Assembly: GCA_029260135.1 (NCBI GenBank)
Contig: JAJDDV010000159.1
Span: forward strand, 1-64,000
DNA length: 64,000 bases
DNA from: Phycisphaerae bacterium
Lineage (GTDB): Bacteria > Planctomycetota > Phycisphaerae > UBA1845
Reading direction: 5' to 3'
In this document: positions 42,960-52,757 of the stretch, in pieces
How positions within the stretch are numbered: position 1 is the first letter of the stretch
Layout: the number at the start of each line of letters is the position of its first letter
Notes under the pieces: generated by a model
Databases searched by the model: none
What the model saw: only the letters and a program-made list of their open reading frames with translations
What the model was told of the DNA's origin: nothing
Translations under genes and position numbers: made by a program

Positions 42960-44165
42960 ATGATTCAGCGAAAAGAGACGCACCAGGTTTGGGTGGGCAG
43001 CGTCCCGATCGGAGGCGATGCCCCCGTCTCCGTTCAGTCCATGACCAGCACGCCCACCCACGATGTGGATACCACGGTGCGCCAGATCCGAGAACTCGCC
43101 GAGGCGGGCTGTGATATCGTCCGTGTCGCCGTCCCGGACCGCCGAGACACCCAGGTGCTTCCCGCCATCCTCGATCAGTCGCCCGTTCCCATCGTCGCCG
43201 ACGTCCACTTCCACTACGAGCGCGCCCTGGAAGCCGTCGAAGCGGGGGTCCACAAGATTCGCCTCAACCCCGGCAACATCGCCGACCGAAAGCGCGTCGA
43301 CGACGTCATTGCCGCCTGCAGGGAGCGCGGGATTCCGATCCGGGTCGGCGTCAACGAAGGCAGCGTGGTCGAACGAATCGACGCTTCGGTCAGGACTTCC
43401 CAGAAAGAAGACCTCGCGCGCGGGCCTGCCGCGCTTGTGAATTTGATGCTCAAAACACTCGAAGACTACATGCGCATCTTCGACGAGAGCGGCTTTCACG
43501 ATGTCGTCCTCAGCGCCAAGAGCATCGACGCAACCATGGCTATCGATGCGTATCGCGCGGTCAGCGAGCGATTCGACCTGCCGCTGCACCTCGGCGTCAC
43601 CCATGCCGGCCCGCCGCAAACCGGGCGCGTCCGGTCGATCGCGGCGCTCGGCTCATTGCTCGCCATGGGCATCGGCGACACGATACGAATCTCGTATGCG
43701 TCCGATCCGGTCGATGAGGTCGATGACGGGAAGGAACTCCTGTGCTCGCTCGGCCTGCGAAGCCGCACCGAGCCCGAGTTGATCGCCTGCCCGACGTGCG
43801 GCCGCATCGAAATCGACCTGATCAAACTCGTCGCCGACGTGAGGCGAAAGCTCGCCACGATCAAGACGCCCGTAAAGGTCGCGGTGATGGGTTGCGTCGT
43901 GAACGGCCCCGGTGAAGCCGAAGGTGCCGACGTCGCCGTTTTTGCCGGCAAAGGGAAGGGCATCATCTACGTGCAGGGTCGCCAGACGCGAACGGTCAGC
44001 GAAGCCGAGATGCTCGATGCGCTCCACGAAGAAACGGTGGCGTTCGCCGCTCGCGTGGAACGAGGGGAGTCCAAGCTCAACGCCACGAGGGTCAACATTC
44101 AACCGCCCGACCCGCTCCCTCGAAAAGACGGTACCATTCCGCTTCCCGTCTCCAAGGAAGGGTAG
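42960..44165 (+). CDS. ispG: 4-hydroxy-3-methylbut-2-en-1-yl diphosphate synthase
   Basis: 401 residues. It converts MEcPP to HMBPP in the non-mevalonate isoprenoid pathway, using a [4Fe-4S] cluster. The TIM-barrel region carries VQSMTSTPTHD, RLNPGNI and IRVGVNEGSV. Cluster ligands Cys277 and Cys280 (CPTCGR), Cys312 and Glu319 (GCVVNGPGEAEG) are all present, and KGKGIIYVQGR closes the family pattern. The start at 42960 (MIQRKETHQVWVG) matches the family N-terminus. It is short of the large insertion found in plant and chlamydial forms. Convergent with the giant repeat protein gene. Confidence 0.96.
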   Translation: MIQRKETHQVWVGSVPIGGDAPVSVQSMTSTPTHDVDTTVRQIRELAEAGCDIVRVAVPDRRDTQVLPAILDQSPVPIVADVHFHYERALEAVEAGVHKIRLNPGNIADRKRVDDVIAACRERGIPIRVGVNEGSVVERIDASVRTSQKEDLARGPAALVNLMLKTLEDYMRIFDESGFHDVVLSAKSIDATMAIDAYRAVSERFDLPLHLGVTHAGPPQTGRVRSIAALGSLLAMGIGDTIRISYASDPVDEVDDGKELLCSLGLRSRTEPELIACPTCGRIEIDLIKLVADVRRKLATIKTPVKVAVMGCVVNGPGEAEGADVAVFAGKGKGIIYVQGRQTRTVSEAEMLDALHEETVAFAARVERGESKLNATRVNIQPPDPLPRKDGTIPLPVSKEG

Positions 44166-44198
44166 GACTCTCGTTCACCGGCCTCTCTTGACCCCGTC

Positions 44199-47100
44199 TT
44201 ACCGACGCTGGCCTCGCTGCGACTTGTCGCTTTCACGCTGCACCGCGCGACGATCGAAGTCGTCATCAAGTGACAGCCCGTGCTGCTGAGCGAAGATTCG
44301 AACATCGGCCACGTCGATGACGCCGTCGTTGTTGAGGTCTACCTGCGCCCGATGCTCTCGGGCTACGCTCAACGCCGACATGACCATCCGAGGTGCCGAT
44401 ACGCGGACCGCTCTCCCCGCGTCGACCGGCGTGAGTGTTACAGGCGTTCCGTCTTCATCGCTGACGAACGCCGGACAGGCGTCCAAGGCATCACCGATCT
44501 TGAAGAAGTTGCCCTGAATCGCACCGAAATCGAGGCTTTCCTGCAGGCCGTCGCCCGTCGCATCCGCTCCCGTACTCAGCGTCGCCGCGATCGGAACATT
44601 GAAGCCCGCCGCCAGGACCGAGAAGTCGGAAATATCCACAAAATTGTCTTGCGCCAAGGTCCCGGCCTGGAAATCGCCGGTTGTCAGCTGGTTGATCCCG
44701 CTGAAATCAACCGTGGCGGTGCAGGCCGTGAACGACACCGGAAGCAGCCGGCGAAGCGTATGACCTTCGCTCGCGGCGATCCACGTCGCCGAAGCGTCAA
44801 CACCGCTGATCAAGGCCGTTCCGGCACCGGTTCCATCGAACGCAACCGAAACGACGCGCGTGTCCGCCGATCCCGGACAGGTTGTGATGACAAACGTCAC
44901 ATCACGCGACACCGCGTTGATCAACGACTGCGCAGCAACGTTCGCCGTAATCTGCGCGGTGTTCGCGCTGAACGTACAGGTGCCCGTCGTGCAGACGGCG
45001 TCCGTGCAAGCCACGCCGTCATCGCAAGTCGTACCATCGGTGGCGACGGTGATGGTGTCACAGTTCCCGTCCAGCCCTCCCGGATCGCACGACGCGATGT
45101 TGCAGTCATCGCCCGCGCCGCTGCAGTCCGGAGGGCCACCGTTGGCACAGATCCCCGACTGGCAAGTTTCATTTACATTGCAGACCAGGCCGTCGTCACA
45201 ACTTGTTCCATCCGGCTGGAACGCGTCCGTCGGACAGCCCGCCGAAACGCCATTGCAGGTCTCCGCCAGATCGCAGAAGCCCGCCGACGCTCGGCACTCG
45301 GTACCCGCCGGACTGAACGCATCCGCCGGACAGGCGCCGGCCACGCCGTCGCACGCCTCGGCGGGATCGCAGATGCCCGACGAGGCACGACACTCGGTTC
45401 CCGCCGTCGTCAACACATCAGCCGGGCAAGCACCGGCCACACCGTCGCACACCTCGGCGGGATCGCAGATGCCGGTCGAAGCACGACACTCCGCTCCCGC
45501 GCCCGTCAGGATATCCGCGGGACAAGCGCTGGCGACACCATCGCACACCTCCGCGGGATCGCAAAGACCCGTCGACGTGCGACACTCCGTTCCCGCAGAC
45601 GACAGCACGTCAGCCGGACAGGTGCCCACCGCACCGTCACACACTTCGGCCGGATCGCAGCCACCCGTCGAAGCGCGACACTCGGTTCCCGCCGCCGTCA
45701 GCGCATCGGCCGGACACGTACCCGAGACCCCGTCGCAGGTCTCCGCCGGATCACACGGGCCGGTTGAAGCACGACACTCGGTACCGCCCGCCGTCAGAGA
45801 ATCTGCTGGGCAAGCGCCCGATACGCCGTCGCACGATTCCGCTGGATCGCAAAGACCCGTCGAAGGACGACATTCCGTACCGCCCGCCGTCAGTGAATCT
45901 GCGGGGCAGGCGCCAGAAACGCCGTCGCAGGTTTCCGCCGGATCGCAGAGTCCGGTCGATGTTCGGCATTCCGTCCCCGCACCACTCACTGCATCAGCCG
46001 GGCATGCACCCGCTACGCCGTCGCACGCCTCCGCCGGATCGCAGAGACCCGTCGAAGCGCGACACTCGGTTCCTGCTGACGTCAGCGTATCGGCTGGGCA
46101 CGCACCCACAACGCCGTCACAGGTCTCCGCCGGATCGCACACACCGGTGGAGGCGCGGCACGCTGTCCCGGCACTGCTCAACGCATCCGCCGGACACGCA
46201 CCCGCCACACCGTCGCAAGTTTCCGCCGGGTCACAGAGCCCGGTGGACGCGCGGCATTCCGTACCGCCTGGCTGCAACGTATCCGTCGGGCACGTCGCCG
46301 CGACGCCGCTGCAGACTTCCGCCGGGTCACACGTACCCGTCGACGCACGGCATTCGGTCCCGGCGGACGCCAAGGTGTCTACCGGGCAACTCACCGAAAC
46401 ACCGTCGCACGTCTCTGCTGGATCACACGTGCCTCCCGAAGCGCGACATTCCGTTCCCGCTGCGGTCAGCGCATCCGCGGGACAGGCACCCAAAACGCCA
46501 TCGCAAACTTCAGCCGGATCACACGCGCCGGCGGACGCACGGCACTCAGTTCCTGCACCGTCCAGTGTGTCGCCGGGGCATGTGGGAAGAACACCGTCAC
46601 AGACTTCCGCCGGGTCGCACAGACCCGTCGACGCGCGGCACTCGGTTCCCGCCGCATCCAGTGCGTCCGCGGGACAGGTTCCGGAAACACCGTTGCAGAC
46701 CTCCGCCGGATCGCACAGCCCCGTCGACGCGCGACATTCCGTACCGGCGGAATCGATCGAATCCACAGGGCACGCACCCGATAATCCGTCACAGACTTCC
46801 GCCGGATCGCACAAACCGGTTGACAGACGACACTCGGTACCCGCCGCTTCCAGGGCGTCCGCTGGGCAAGTCCCTGCGATGCCGTCACACACCTCCGCCG
46901 GATCGCACAGACCGGTCGACGCGCGGCATTCCGTACCCGCCGAACTCAACACATCTGAGGGGCAGGCCACCGATACGCCGTCACACGTCTCAGCCGGATC
47001 ACACACGCCGGTCGATGCGCGACACTCCGTCCCGGCTGCCGTAAGAACATCACCGGGACACGTGGCGGTTACACCATCGCAGACCTCCGCCGGATCACAT

Positions 47101-50100
47101 ACGCCGGCCGAAGCACGACACTGCGTACCGGCCGCTTCGCGGCCATCCGCGGGGCAGACACCGGAAACACCGTCGCAGGTCTCCGCCGGGTCACACAGAC
47201 CACCCGAGGCGCGACACTCCGTACCCGCCGCGTCGATGACATCCGCCGGACAAGCACCCAGGACGCCGTCACACACTTCCGCCGGATCACACAATCCTGT
47301 CGATGCCCGGCACTCGGTTCCCGCCGAGGTCAGCACGTCGGCAGGACAGGTCCCCACAACACCGTCACAGACTTCCGCCGGGTCACACCCGCCGGTCGAC
47401 GCGCGGCACTCCGTTCCGCCCGGCTGCAGGACATCGCCGGGGCATGTTGTCGATACGCCGTCGCAGACCTCCGCCGGATCACAGGTGCCAACCGAAGCGC
47501 GACATTCCGTTCCCGCCGTCTCGCGCGCATCGCCCGGGCAAGTTCCAACAACGCCGTCGCACAGCTCCGCCGGGTCGCACAAGCCGGCCGATGCACGACA
47601 TTCCGTTCCCGCCGACGTCAACGAATCGACCGGGCAAGCACTCGATACCCCGTCACAGGTTTCCGCCGGGTCGCACAGACCCGTGGACACGCGACATTCC
47701 GTTCCCGCCGGCTCCAGCGCATCCGTCGGACAAGTCGCCAAGAGCCCGTCGCAGATTTCCGCCGGATCACAGGTACCCGTCGAGGCCCGGCACTCGGTTC
47801 CCGCCGAGTCCAGCACATCGGATGGGCACGCCGGTGCCACACCGCTGCACACTTCAGCCGGATCACACAGCCCCGCAGAAGCACGACACTCGGTACCCGC
47901 CGTCGTCAGCGAATCGGTGGGACAAGTGGTTGAAACGCCGTCGCAGACCTCGGCCGGATCGCAGAGACCGGCAGACGTTCGACACTCCGTACCCGCTGTT
48001 TCCAGCGAATCCGTAGGACATGTCGTTGACACGCCGTCGCACACCTCCGCGGGATCACACGGACCAGCCGACGCACGACACTCGGTACCGGCTGTCTCTA
48101 ACGTATCCAGTGGACAAGCTAATGCCACACCGTCGCACACCTCATCCGGATCGCAAAGACCGCCGGACGCACGGCATTCCGTACCGGCCGAGATCGCCGG
48201 ATGTGTACACACACCCGCCTGACAAACGTCATCGGAGCAGAGGAACCCGTCGTCTGTGCACAGGGTACCATTCGTCACAGGTGTGAACGTGTCACAGTTG
48301 CCTTCGGTTCCACCGGGATCACAGGAAGCTGTATTGCAGTCGTCGCCCGCGCCCGAGCAGTTCGGTGCGGTTCCGCCGGTGCAGACGCCGGTCTGGCAGG
48401 TCTCACCGATCAGGCAAAAGTCACCGTCGTTACACGCGCCGCCCTCGTTCGTTGCCGTGTTCGAACAGAAACCCGCGTTGCACACGTCCAGCGTGCATTC
48501 GTTGCTGTCGTCGCAATCCGCGTTGACGACGCAGTCGAAGCAGAAGTCGCCGCCTTCGTCGCAGTTCTGCCCAGGACAAGTGTCACCCGTTCCGACGCAG
48601 ACCCCGGTACTGCACGTATCCGTGAGCGTGCAGAACAGCAAGTCGTCGCAGGTGGTTCCGTCTGACAGGAAGCTGTCGGCCGGGCAGGTCACGGACAAGC
48701 CGTCGCAGGTCTCCTGCGGATCGCACGGATCGGTTGACGCGCGGCAGACCGTTCCCGAAAGCTCAAGTAGATCCGATGGACACAGTGCCGTGACACCGTC
48801 GCAGACTTCCGCCGGATCACATAGACCGCCAGAGGCGCGGCACTCGGTGCCCGCCGCGTCAAGCACGTCACTCGGGCACGTGCCAGCCACACCGTCACAC
48901 ACCTCAGCAGGATCGCAAAGGCCTGCCGAAGCTCGACATTCCGTTGCAGCCGGATCCACCGCATCGGCGGGGCAGACGCCCGTTACGCCGTCGCACACCT
49001 CAGCGGGATCGCAAAGCCCGACCGAAACGCGACACTCCGTTCCGGCTGGATCGATTGCATCCGCGGGACAGGCGCCAAGAACACCGTCGCAGGTTTCCGC
49101 TGGATCGCACAGCCCCGTGGACGCACGACACTCAGTGCCCGCACTCGTCAACACGTCAGCCGGGCAGGTCGCCGCAACGCCGTCGCAGGTCTCCGCCGGA
49201 TCGCAGGTACCGGTCGAGCTGCGGCACTCCGTGCCCGCAGGGTCTAACGCATCGGCGGGACAAGTAACCGCAACGCCGTCGCACGTTTCCGCTGGATCAC
49301 AAAGCCCCGCAGACGCTCGACATACAGCACCGGCTGATTCGAGAGCATCCGCCGGGCACGTTCCGGCGACCCCGTCGCAGACCTCTGCCGGGTCACAGGC
49401 ACCTCCCGAAGCACGACATTCCGTACCCGCGGATGTGAGCACATCAGAAGCACACGTTCCAACCACACCGTCGCACACTTCAACCGGGTCACATAGACCG
49501 ACTGACGCACGGCACTCCGTACCCGCGCTCGTAAGCGCATCAGCGGGGCAGGTGCCGACGGCACCGTCGCACACCTCAGCCGGATCACAAAGACCGACGG
49601 ACGCACGACACTCGGTGCCCGCACTGGTCAGCGCATCTGCCGGACACGTTCCCGCCACACCGTCGCACACCTCAGCCGGGTCACAAAGACCGACGGACGT
49701 ACGACACTCGGTGCCCGCGCTCGTGAGCGTATCCACCGGGCAGGTTCCGGAGACGCCATCGCAGGTCTCAGCCGGATCGCACAGACCAGCCGACGCGCGA
49801 CATTCTGTTCCGTTGAGTTCCAGGGTGTCGACAGGACAGGTGGCCGCAACGCCGTCGCAGGTCTCCGCGGGATCGCAAAGCCCCGTCGACGCGCGACATT
49901 CGGTGCCGGCCGATGTGATGACATCTGCGGGGCAGGTCGCAGCCACACCGCTGCAAACTTCAGCCGGGTCACACGCGCCGCCCGACGCGCGACATTCGGT
50001 ACCTGCGGAAGAAAGCGCATCACCGGGGCACGCGGCAGCCACGCCGTCGCAGGTTTCCGCCGGATCACACAATCCTGTGGACGCTCGACATTCAGTTCCC

Positions 50101-52757
50101 GCCGAGGTCAAGACATCAGCGGGGCAGGAGGCGGCGACTCCATCGCAGGTTTCCGCCGGGTCGCAAAGACCCGCCGACGCGCGACACTCGGTTCCTCCGG
50201 GCGTGAGCGAGTCCGCCGGACAGGTTCCCAAAACGCCGTCGCAGGTCTCCGCAGGGTCGCAAGTCCCCGCAGACGCTCGGCATTCCGTACCACCTGCCGT
50301 CAGCGCATCAGCCGGGCAGGTGACCGAGACGCCATCACAGACTTCGGCCGGGTCACACAAACCCACGGAAGCGCGACACTCCGTTCCCGCAGAATCCAGA
50401 CTGTCCGCGGGACAGGTGCCAAGCACGCCGTCGCAGACTTCAGCCGGGTCACAAAGCCCTGCCGAGGCTCGACACTCCGTTCCGGCCGCATCCAACACAT
50501 CGACCGGGCAACTCCCGGAGAGCCCGGTGCACACCTCCTGTGGGTCGCAGACGCCGGTCGAAGCACGACAAGCCGTACCACCCGGTTCGAGAACATCTGA
50601 AGGACAAGTCGCGGTAAAGCCACCGCAGACTTCCGCGGGGTCGCACAGCCCGATGGATGCACGACACTCCGTGCCAGCCGACGACAGTACATCAGTTGGG
50701 CAGGTCGCGGTAACACCGTCACAAACCTCCGCGGGGTCGCAAGGACCAGCCGACGTGCGACACGTCGTTCCCGCCGGCTCTCGCGCATCGGAAGGGCAGG
50801 CTCCTGTCACGCCATCGCAAACTTCCGCAGGATCGCAGAGGCCGGCGGAGGCGCGACACTGGGTGCCGGCTGGATCGATGCTGTCGGCCGGACAGGTTCC
50901 CAGGACACCGTCGCAGACTTCGGCTGGATCGCAAAGCCCAGTGGATGCTCGACATTCCGTGCCGGCGGAGGTGATCGCGTCGGCCGGGCAGGCTCCGGCC
51001 ACTCCGTCACAGGCTTCGGCCGGATCGCACAGACCTGTGGACGCTCGACACTCCGTTCCGGCTCCAGTGATGACGTCGCCTGGACAAGCGCCCACGGCAC
51101 CATCACAGACCTCAGCCGGATCACACAACCCTGTGGACGCTCGACATTCCGTCCCCGCCGGGTCGATCGCATCGGCTGGACATGCGCCGGACAGTCCGGT
51201 GCAGGCTTCCTCGGGGTCGCAGGGTCCGGTTCCGGCACGGCAAACGGTTCCACCGGGCTCGAGGACGTCTGACGGACACGTCGCGGAGAAGCCGCCGCAA
51301 ACCTCAGCCGGATCACAGAGACCGACAGACGCGCGACATTCGGTGCCGGCAGACTGGAATCCGTCGGTCGGGCAAGCAGCCGTGGCCCCGTCGCAGACCT
51401 CTGCGACGTCACACGTCCCAGCCACCGCACGACATTCGGTACCGGCAGGCTCCAGCGTGTCAGCCGGGCATACGCCCGAAACACCATCGCACACCTCAGC
51501 CGGGTCACAAACGCCCGCCGACGCACGACACGAAGTACCGGCGGAGCTAAGGGTATCGACGGGACAAGTTGCGGAAACGCCGTCACACGTCTCCGCGGGG
51601 TCGCACAGTCCGACGGACGCACGGCACTGGGTACCCGCCGAAGAAAGAGCGTCGGCTGGACAAGTACCTAAGATTCCATCGCAGGTCTCCGCGGGATCAC
51701 ACACGCCGGTCGACGCGCGACATTCCGTTCCGGCGGAAGTGAGCACATCAGCAGGGCAAGCGACGGAAACGCCGTCGCAAGTCTCGGCCGGATCACACAC
51801 GCCGGTTGACGCACGGCATTCCGTCCCTGCCGACGTCAGCGTATCGACGGGGCAGGTGTCGGAAACGCCGTCGCAGGTTTCTGCGGGGTCGCAGGTTCCC
51901 GCGGACGCACGACATTCGGTTCCAGCCGCCTCAATCGTACAGGTGGCCGAGCAGCAGTCACCCGGAAGCGTGTTCCCATCGTCACAATCTTCACCGACTT
52001 CGAGCGCCCCGTTTCCGCAGACGGAAACGACCGCTGCGTTGATGTTGCCGGCGGAGATGGTCCAAAGACTGGAGTTGGTCATTCCGGACCAGCTCATCGT
52101 CACGATTCCGGAGGCGCCCGCCTCGGTAGACGAGCCTCCCCACGAAGTGCCATTGACACCGTTCAGCCAGCGTGATGTTTGCAGTGCTCCAACGACGGTG
52201 CTGGCACTCTGCCCTTTGTATCCATTGAAGACGTCAACAACCATGTCGCCCGGTGCGGAGGTCGTCACGTTGACCGTCGCCGGACCCGCTGTCTGCGCCC
52301 ACGCGCCGACGCCGGTGCCGTCAAAAGGCGTGGCCTGATCCACACCGACAAAGTTCATCGCTCCCGCCATCCGCGGTTTTCCGCCTGGGTTTGAAGCCCA
52401 CGTCACAACCACGTTCGCGGTCGTCTCAGTCGGCGCCACGAGGTACCAGATATGAGTGGAAGCCCTACCGCCGCGAGCAGCCTCAGTATCTTCCCGTAGC
52501 TTGGTCAGGTTCTCTGTTCCATTCCACGTGATACCGGAGAGTACTACGGCGCTTCGATTGTCCATCGATACCGCTACCACGAGCAGCCGATTCGAGCCGA
52601 CGGGAACCGTATGGTTCGAAATGGTGAGCGTTGTGCCCGCTGTGTTTACAGCACTTGTGGCGGTGCCGACAAACTGAACATCCCCCAGCGCTGGCGAGAC
52701 AGCGGTGAGGCCGAAAACCACGATACGGAGCGTTCGAAACAGTGTGTGCGCAGCCAT
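44199..52757 (-). CDS. Giant secreted protein with 65 disintegrin-like Cys repeats and dockerin end
   Basis: 2,852 residues from 52757; the frame opens 17 codons earlier. A signal peptide (RIVVFGLTAVSPALG|DV) is followed by a ~220-residue Cys-free domain (VPVGSNRLLVVAVSMDNR, WYLVAPTETT) and a CGNGALEVGEDCDDGN module. Residues 278-1365 hold 34 units, and 1524-2515 hold 31 units, of a 32-residue repeat AGTECRASTGLCDPAEVCDG...CPAD with cysteines at 5, 12, 18 and 25. Each array is followed by a Cys-rich linker with CSGAGDDCN.ASCDPGG. The C-terminus has a beta-rich region and a dockerin motif DLNNDGVIDVADV. CR-x5-CDxxExC-x-G-x-S-xx-CP is the pattern of the second half of ADAM disintegrin domains. 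Probably a long, disulfide-rich surface fibre; function unknown. Confidence 0.93.
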   Translation of the reverse strand: MAAHTLFRTLRIVVFGLTAVSPALGDVQFVGTATSAVNTAGTTLTISNHTVPVGSNRLLVVAVSMDNRSAVVLSGITWNGTENLTKLREDTEAARGGRASTHIWYLVAPTETTANVVVTWASNPGGKPRMAGAMNFVGVDQATPFDGTGVGAWAQTAGPATVNVTTSAPGDMVVDVFNGYKGQSASTVVGALQTSRWLNGVNGTSWGGSSTEAGASGIVTMSWSGMTNSSLWTISAGNINAAVVSVCGNGALEVGEDCDDGNTLPGDCCSATCTIEAAGTECRASAGTCDPAETCDGVSDTCPVDTLTSAGTECRASTGVCDPAETCDGVSVACPADVLTSAGTECRASTGVCDPAETCDGILGTCPADALSSAGTQCRASVGLCDPAETCDGVSATCPVDTLSSAGTSCRASAGVCDPAEVCDGVSGVCPADTLEPAGTECRAVAGTCDVAEVCDGATAACPTDGFQSAGTECRASVGLCDPAEVCGGFSATCPSDVLEPGGTVCRAGTGPCDPEEACTGLSGACPADAIDPAGTECRASTGLCDPAEVCDGAVGACPGDVITGAGTECRASTGLCDPAEACDGVAGACPADAITSAGTECRASTGLCDPAEVCDGVLGTCPADSIDPAGTQCRASAGLCDPAEVCDGVTGACPSDAREPAGTTCRTSAGPCDPAEVCDGVTATCPTDVLSSAGTECRASIGLCDPAEVCGGFTATCPSDVLEPGGTACRASTGVCDPQEVCTGLSGSCPVDVLDAAGTECRASAGLCDPAEVCDGVLGTCPADSLDSAGTECRASVGLCDPAEVCDGVSVTCPADALTAGGTECRASAGTCDPAETCDGVLGTCPADSLTPGGTECRASAGLCDPAETCDGVAASCPADVLTSAGTECRASTGLCDPAETCDGVAAACPGDALSSAGTECRASGGACDPAEVCSGVAATCPADVITSAGTECRASTGLCDPAETCDGVAATCPVDTLELNGTECRASAGLCDPAETCDGVSGTCPVDTLTSAGTECRTSVGLCDPAEVCDGVAGTCPADALTSAGTECRASVGLCDPAEVCDGAVGTCPADALTSAGTECRASVGLCDPVEVCDGVVGTCASDVLTSAGTECRASGGACDPAEVCDGVAGTCPADALESAGAVCRASAGLCDPAETCDGVAVTCPADALDPAGTECRSSTGTCDPAETCDGVAATCPADVLTSAGTECRASTGLCDPAETCDGVLGACPADAIDPAGTECRVSVGLCDPAEVCDGVTGVCPADAVDPAATECRASAGLCDPAEVCDGVAGTCPSDVLDAAGTECRASGGLCDPAEVCDGVTALCPSDLLELSGTVCRASTDPCDPQETCDGLSVTCPADSFLSDGTTCDDLLFCTLTDTCSTGVCVGTGDTCPGQNCDEGGDFCFDCVVNADCDDSNECTLDVCNAGFCSNTATNEGGACNDGDFCLIGETCQTGVCTGGTAPNCSGAGDDCNTASCDPGGTEGNCDTFTPVTNGTLCTDDGFLCSDDVCQAGVCTHPAISAGTECRASGGLCDPDEVCDGVALACPLDTLETAGTECRASAGPCDPAEVCDGVSTTCPTDSLETAGTECRTSAGLCDPAEVCDGVSTTCPTDSLTTAGTECRASAGLCDPAEVCSGVAPACPSDVLDSAGTECRASTGTCDPAEICDGLLATCPTDALEPAGTECRVSTGLCDPAETCDGVSSACPVDSLTSAGTECRASAGLCDPAELCDGVVGTCPGDARETAGTECRASVGTCDPAEVCDGVSTTCPGDVLQPGGTECRASTGGCDPAEVCDGVVGTCPADVLTSAGTECRASTGLCDPAEVCDGVLGACPADVIDAAGTECRASGGLCDPAETCDGVSGVCPADGREAAGTQCRASAGVCDPAEVCDGVTATCPGDVLTAAGTECRASTGVCDPAETCDGVSVACPSDVLSSAGTECRASTGLCDPAEVCDGIAGTCPADALEAAGTECRLSTGLCDPAEVCDGLSGACPVDSIDSAGTECRASTGLCDPAEVCNGVSGTCPADALDAAGTECRASTGLCDPAEVCDGVLPTCPGDTLDGAGTECRASAGACDPAEVCDGVLGACPADALTAAGTECRASGGTCDPAETCDGVSVSCPVDTLASAGTECRASTGTCDPAEVCSGVAATCPTDTLQPGGTECRASTGLCDPAETCDGVAGACPADALSSAGTACRASTGVCDPAETCDGVVGACPADTLTSAGTECRASTGLCDPAEACDGVAGACPADAVSGAGTECRTSTGLCDPAETCDGVSGACPADSLTAGGTECRPSTGLCDPAESCDGVSGACPADSLTAGGTECRASTGPCDPAETCDGVSGTCPADALTAAGTECRASTGGCDPAEVCDGAVGTCPADVLSSAGTECRTSTGLCDPAEVCDGVASACPADILTGAGAECRASTGICDPAEVCDGVAGACPADVLTTAGTECRASSGICDPAEACDGVAGACPADAFSPAGTECRASAGFCDLAETCNGVSAGCPTDAFQPDGTSCDDGLVCNVNETCQSGICANGGPPDCSGAGDDCNIASCDPGGLDGNCDTITVATDGTTCDDGVACTDAVCTTGTCTFSANTAQITANVAAQSLINAVSRDVTFVITTCPGSADTRVVSVAFDGTGAGTALISGVDASATWIAASEGHTLRRLLPVSFTACTATVDFSGINQLTTGDFQAGTLAQDNFVDISDFSVLAAGFNVPIAATLSTGADATGDGLQESLDFGAIQGNFFKIGDALDACPAFVSDEDGTPVTLTPVDAGRAVRVSAPRMVMSALSVAREHRAQVDLNNDGVIDVADVRIFAQQHGLSLDDDFDRRAVQRESDKSQRGQRR
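45213..48188 (-). repeat. Array 2: 31 tandem 96-bp units encoding the disintegrin-like repeat
   Basis: Exactly 31 in-frame units of 96 bases, counted from the translation; both edges check against the DNA. Cysteine, Pro and Gly positions are almost invariant, while third codon positions vary freely. Unit 31 begins to degenerate (FCDLAETCNG). Confidence 0.93.
48663..51926 (-). repeat. Array 1: 34 tandem 96-bp units encoding the disintegrin-like repeat
   Basis: Exactly 34 in-frame units of 96 bases. Units 7-8, 14-15 and 33-34 share an unusual paired sequence (CPSDxLE then a unit with CDPxE and GLS), indicating higher-order duplication. The array ends against a 474-base Cys-rich spacer (48189-48662) before array 2. 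Confidence 0.93.

Noticed and set aside
44860-48222. Long plus-strand frame of about 1,120 codons opposite repeat array 2
   Set aside because: It is the antisense of a 96-base in-frame repeat; absence of stops in one unit is copied to all. It has no signal peptide, start site or family motif, and the minus strand reads conserved Cys units.
45213-51926. CRISPR-like tandem structure
   Set aside because: Units are contiguous 96-base coding repeats without spacers and encode conserved Cys patterns; no cas genes are nearby.
48256-52338. Long plus-strand frame of about 1,360 codons opposite repeat array 1
   Set aside because: Same artefact as above: a Ser/His/Ala-rich low-complexity antisense product of the disintegrin-like repeats.
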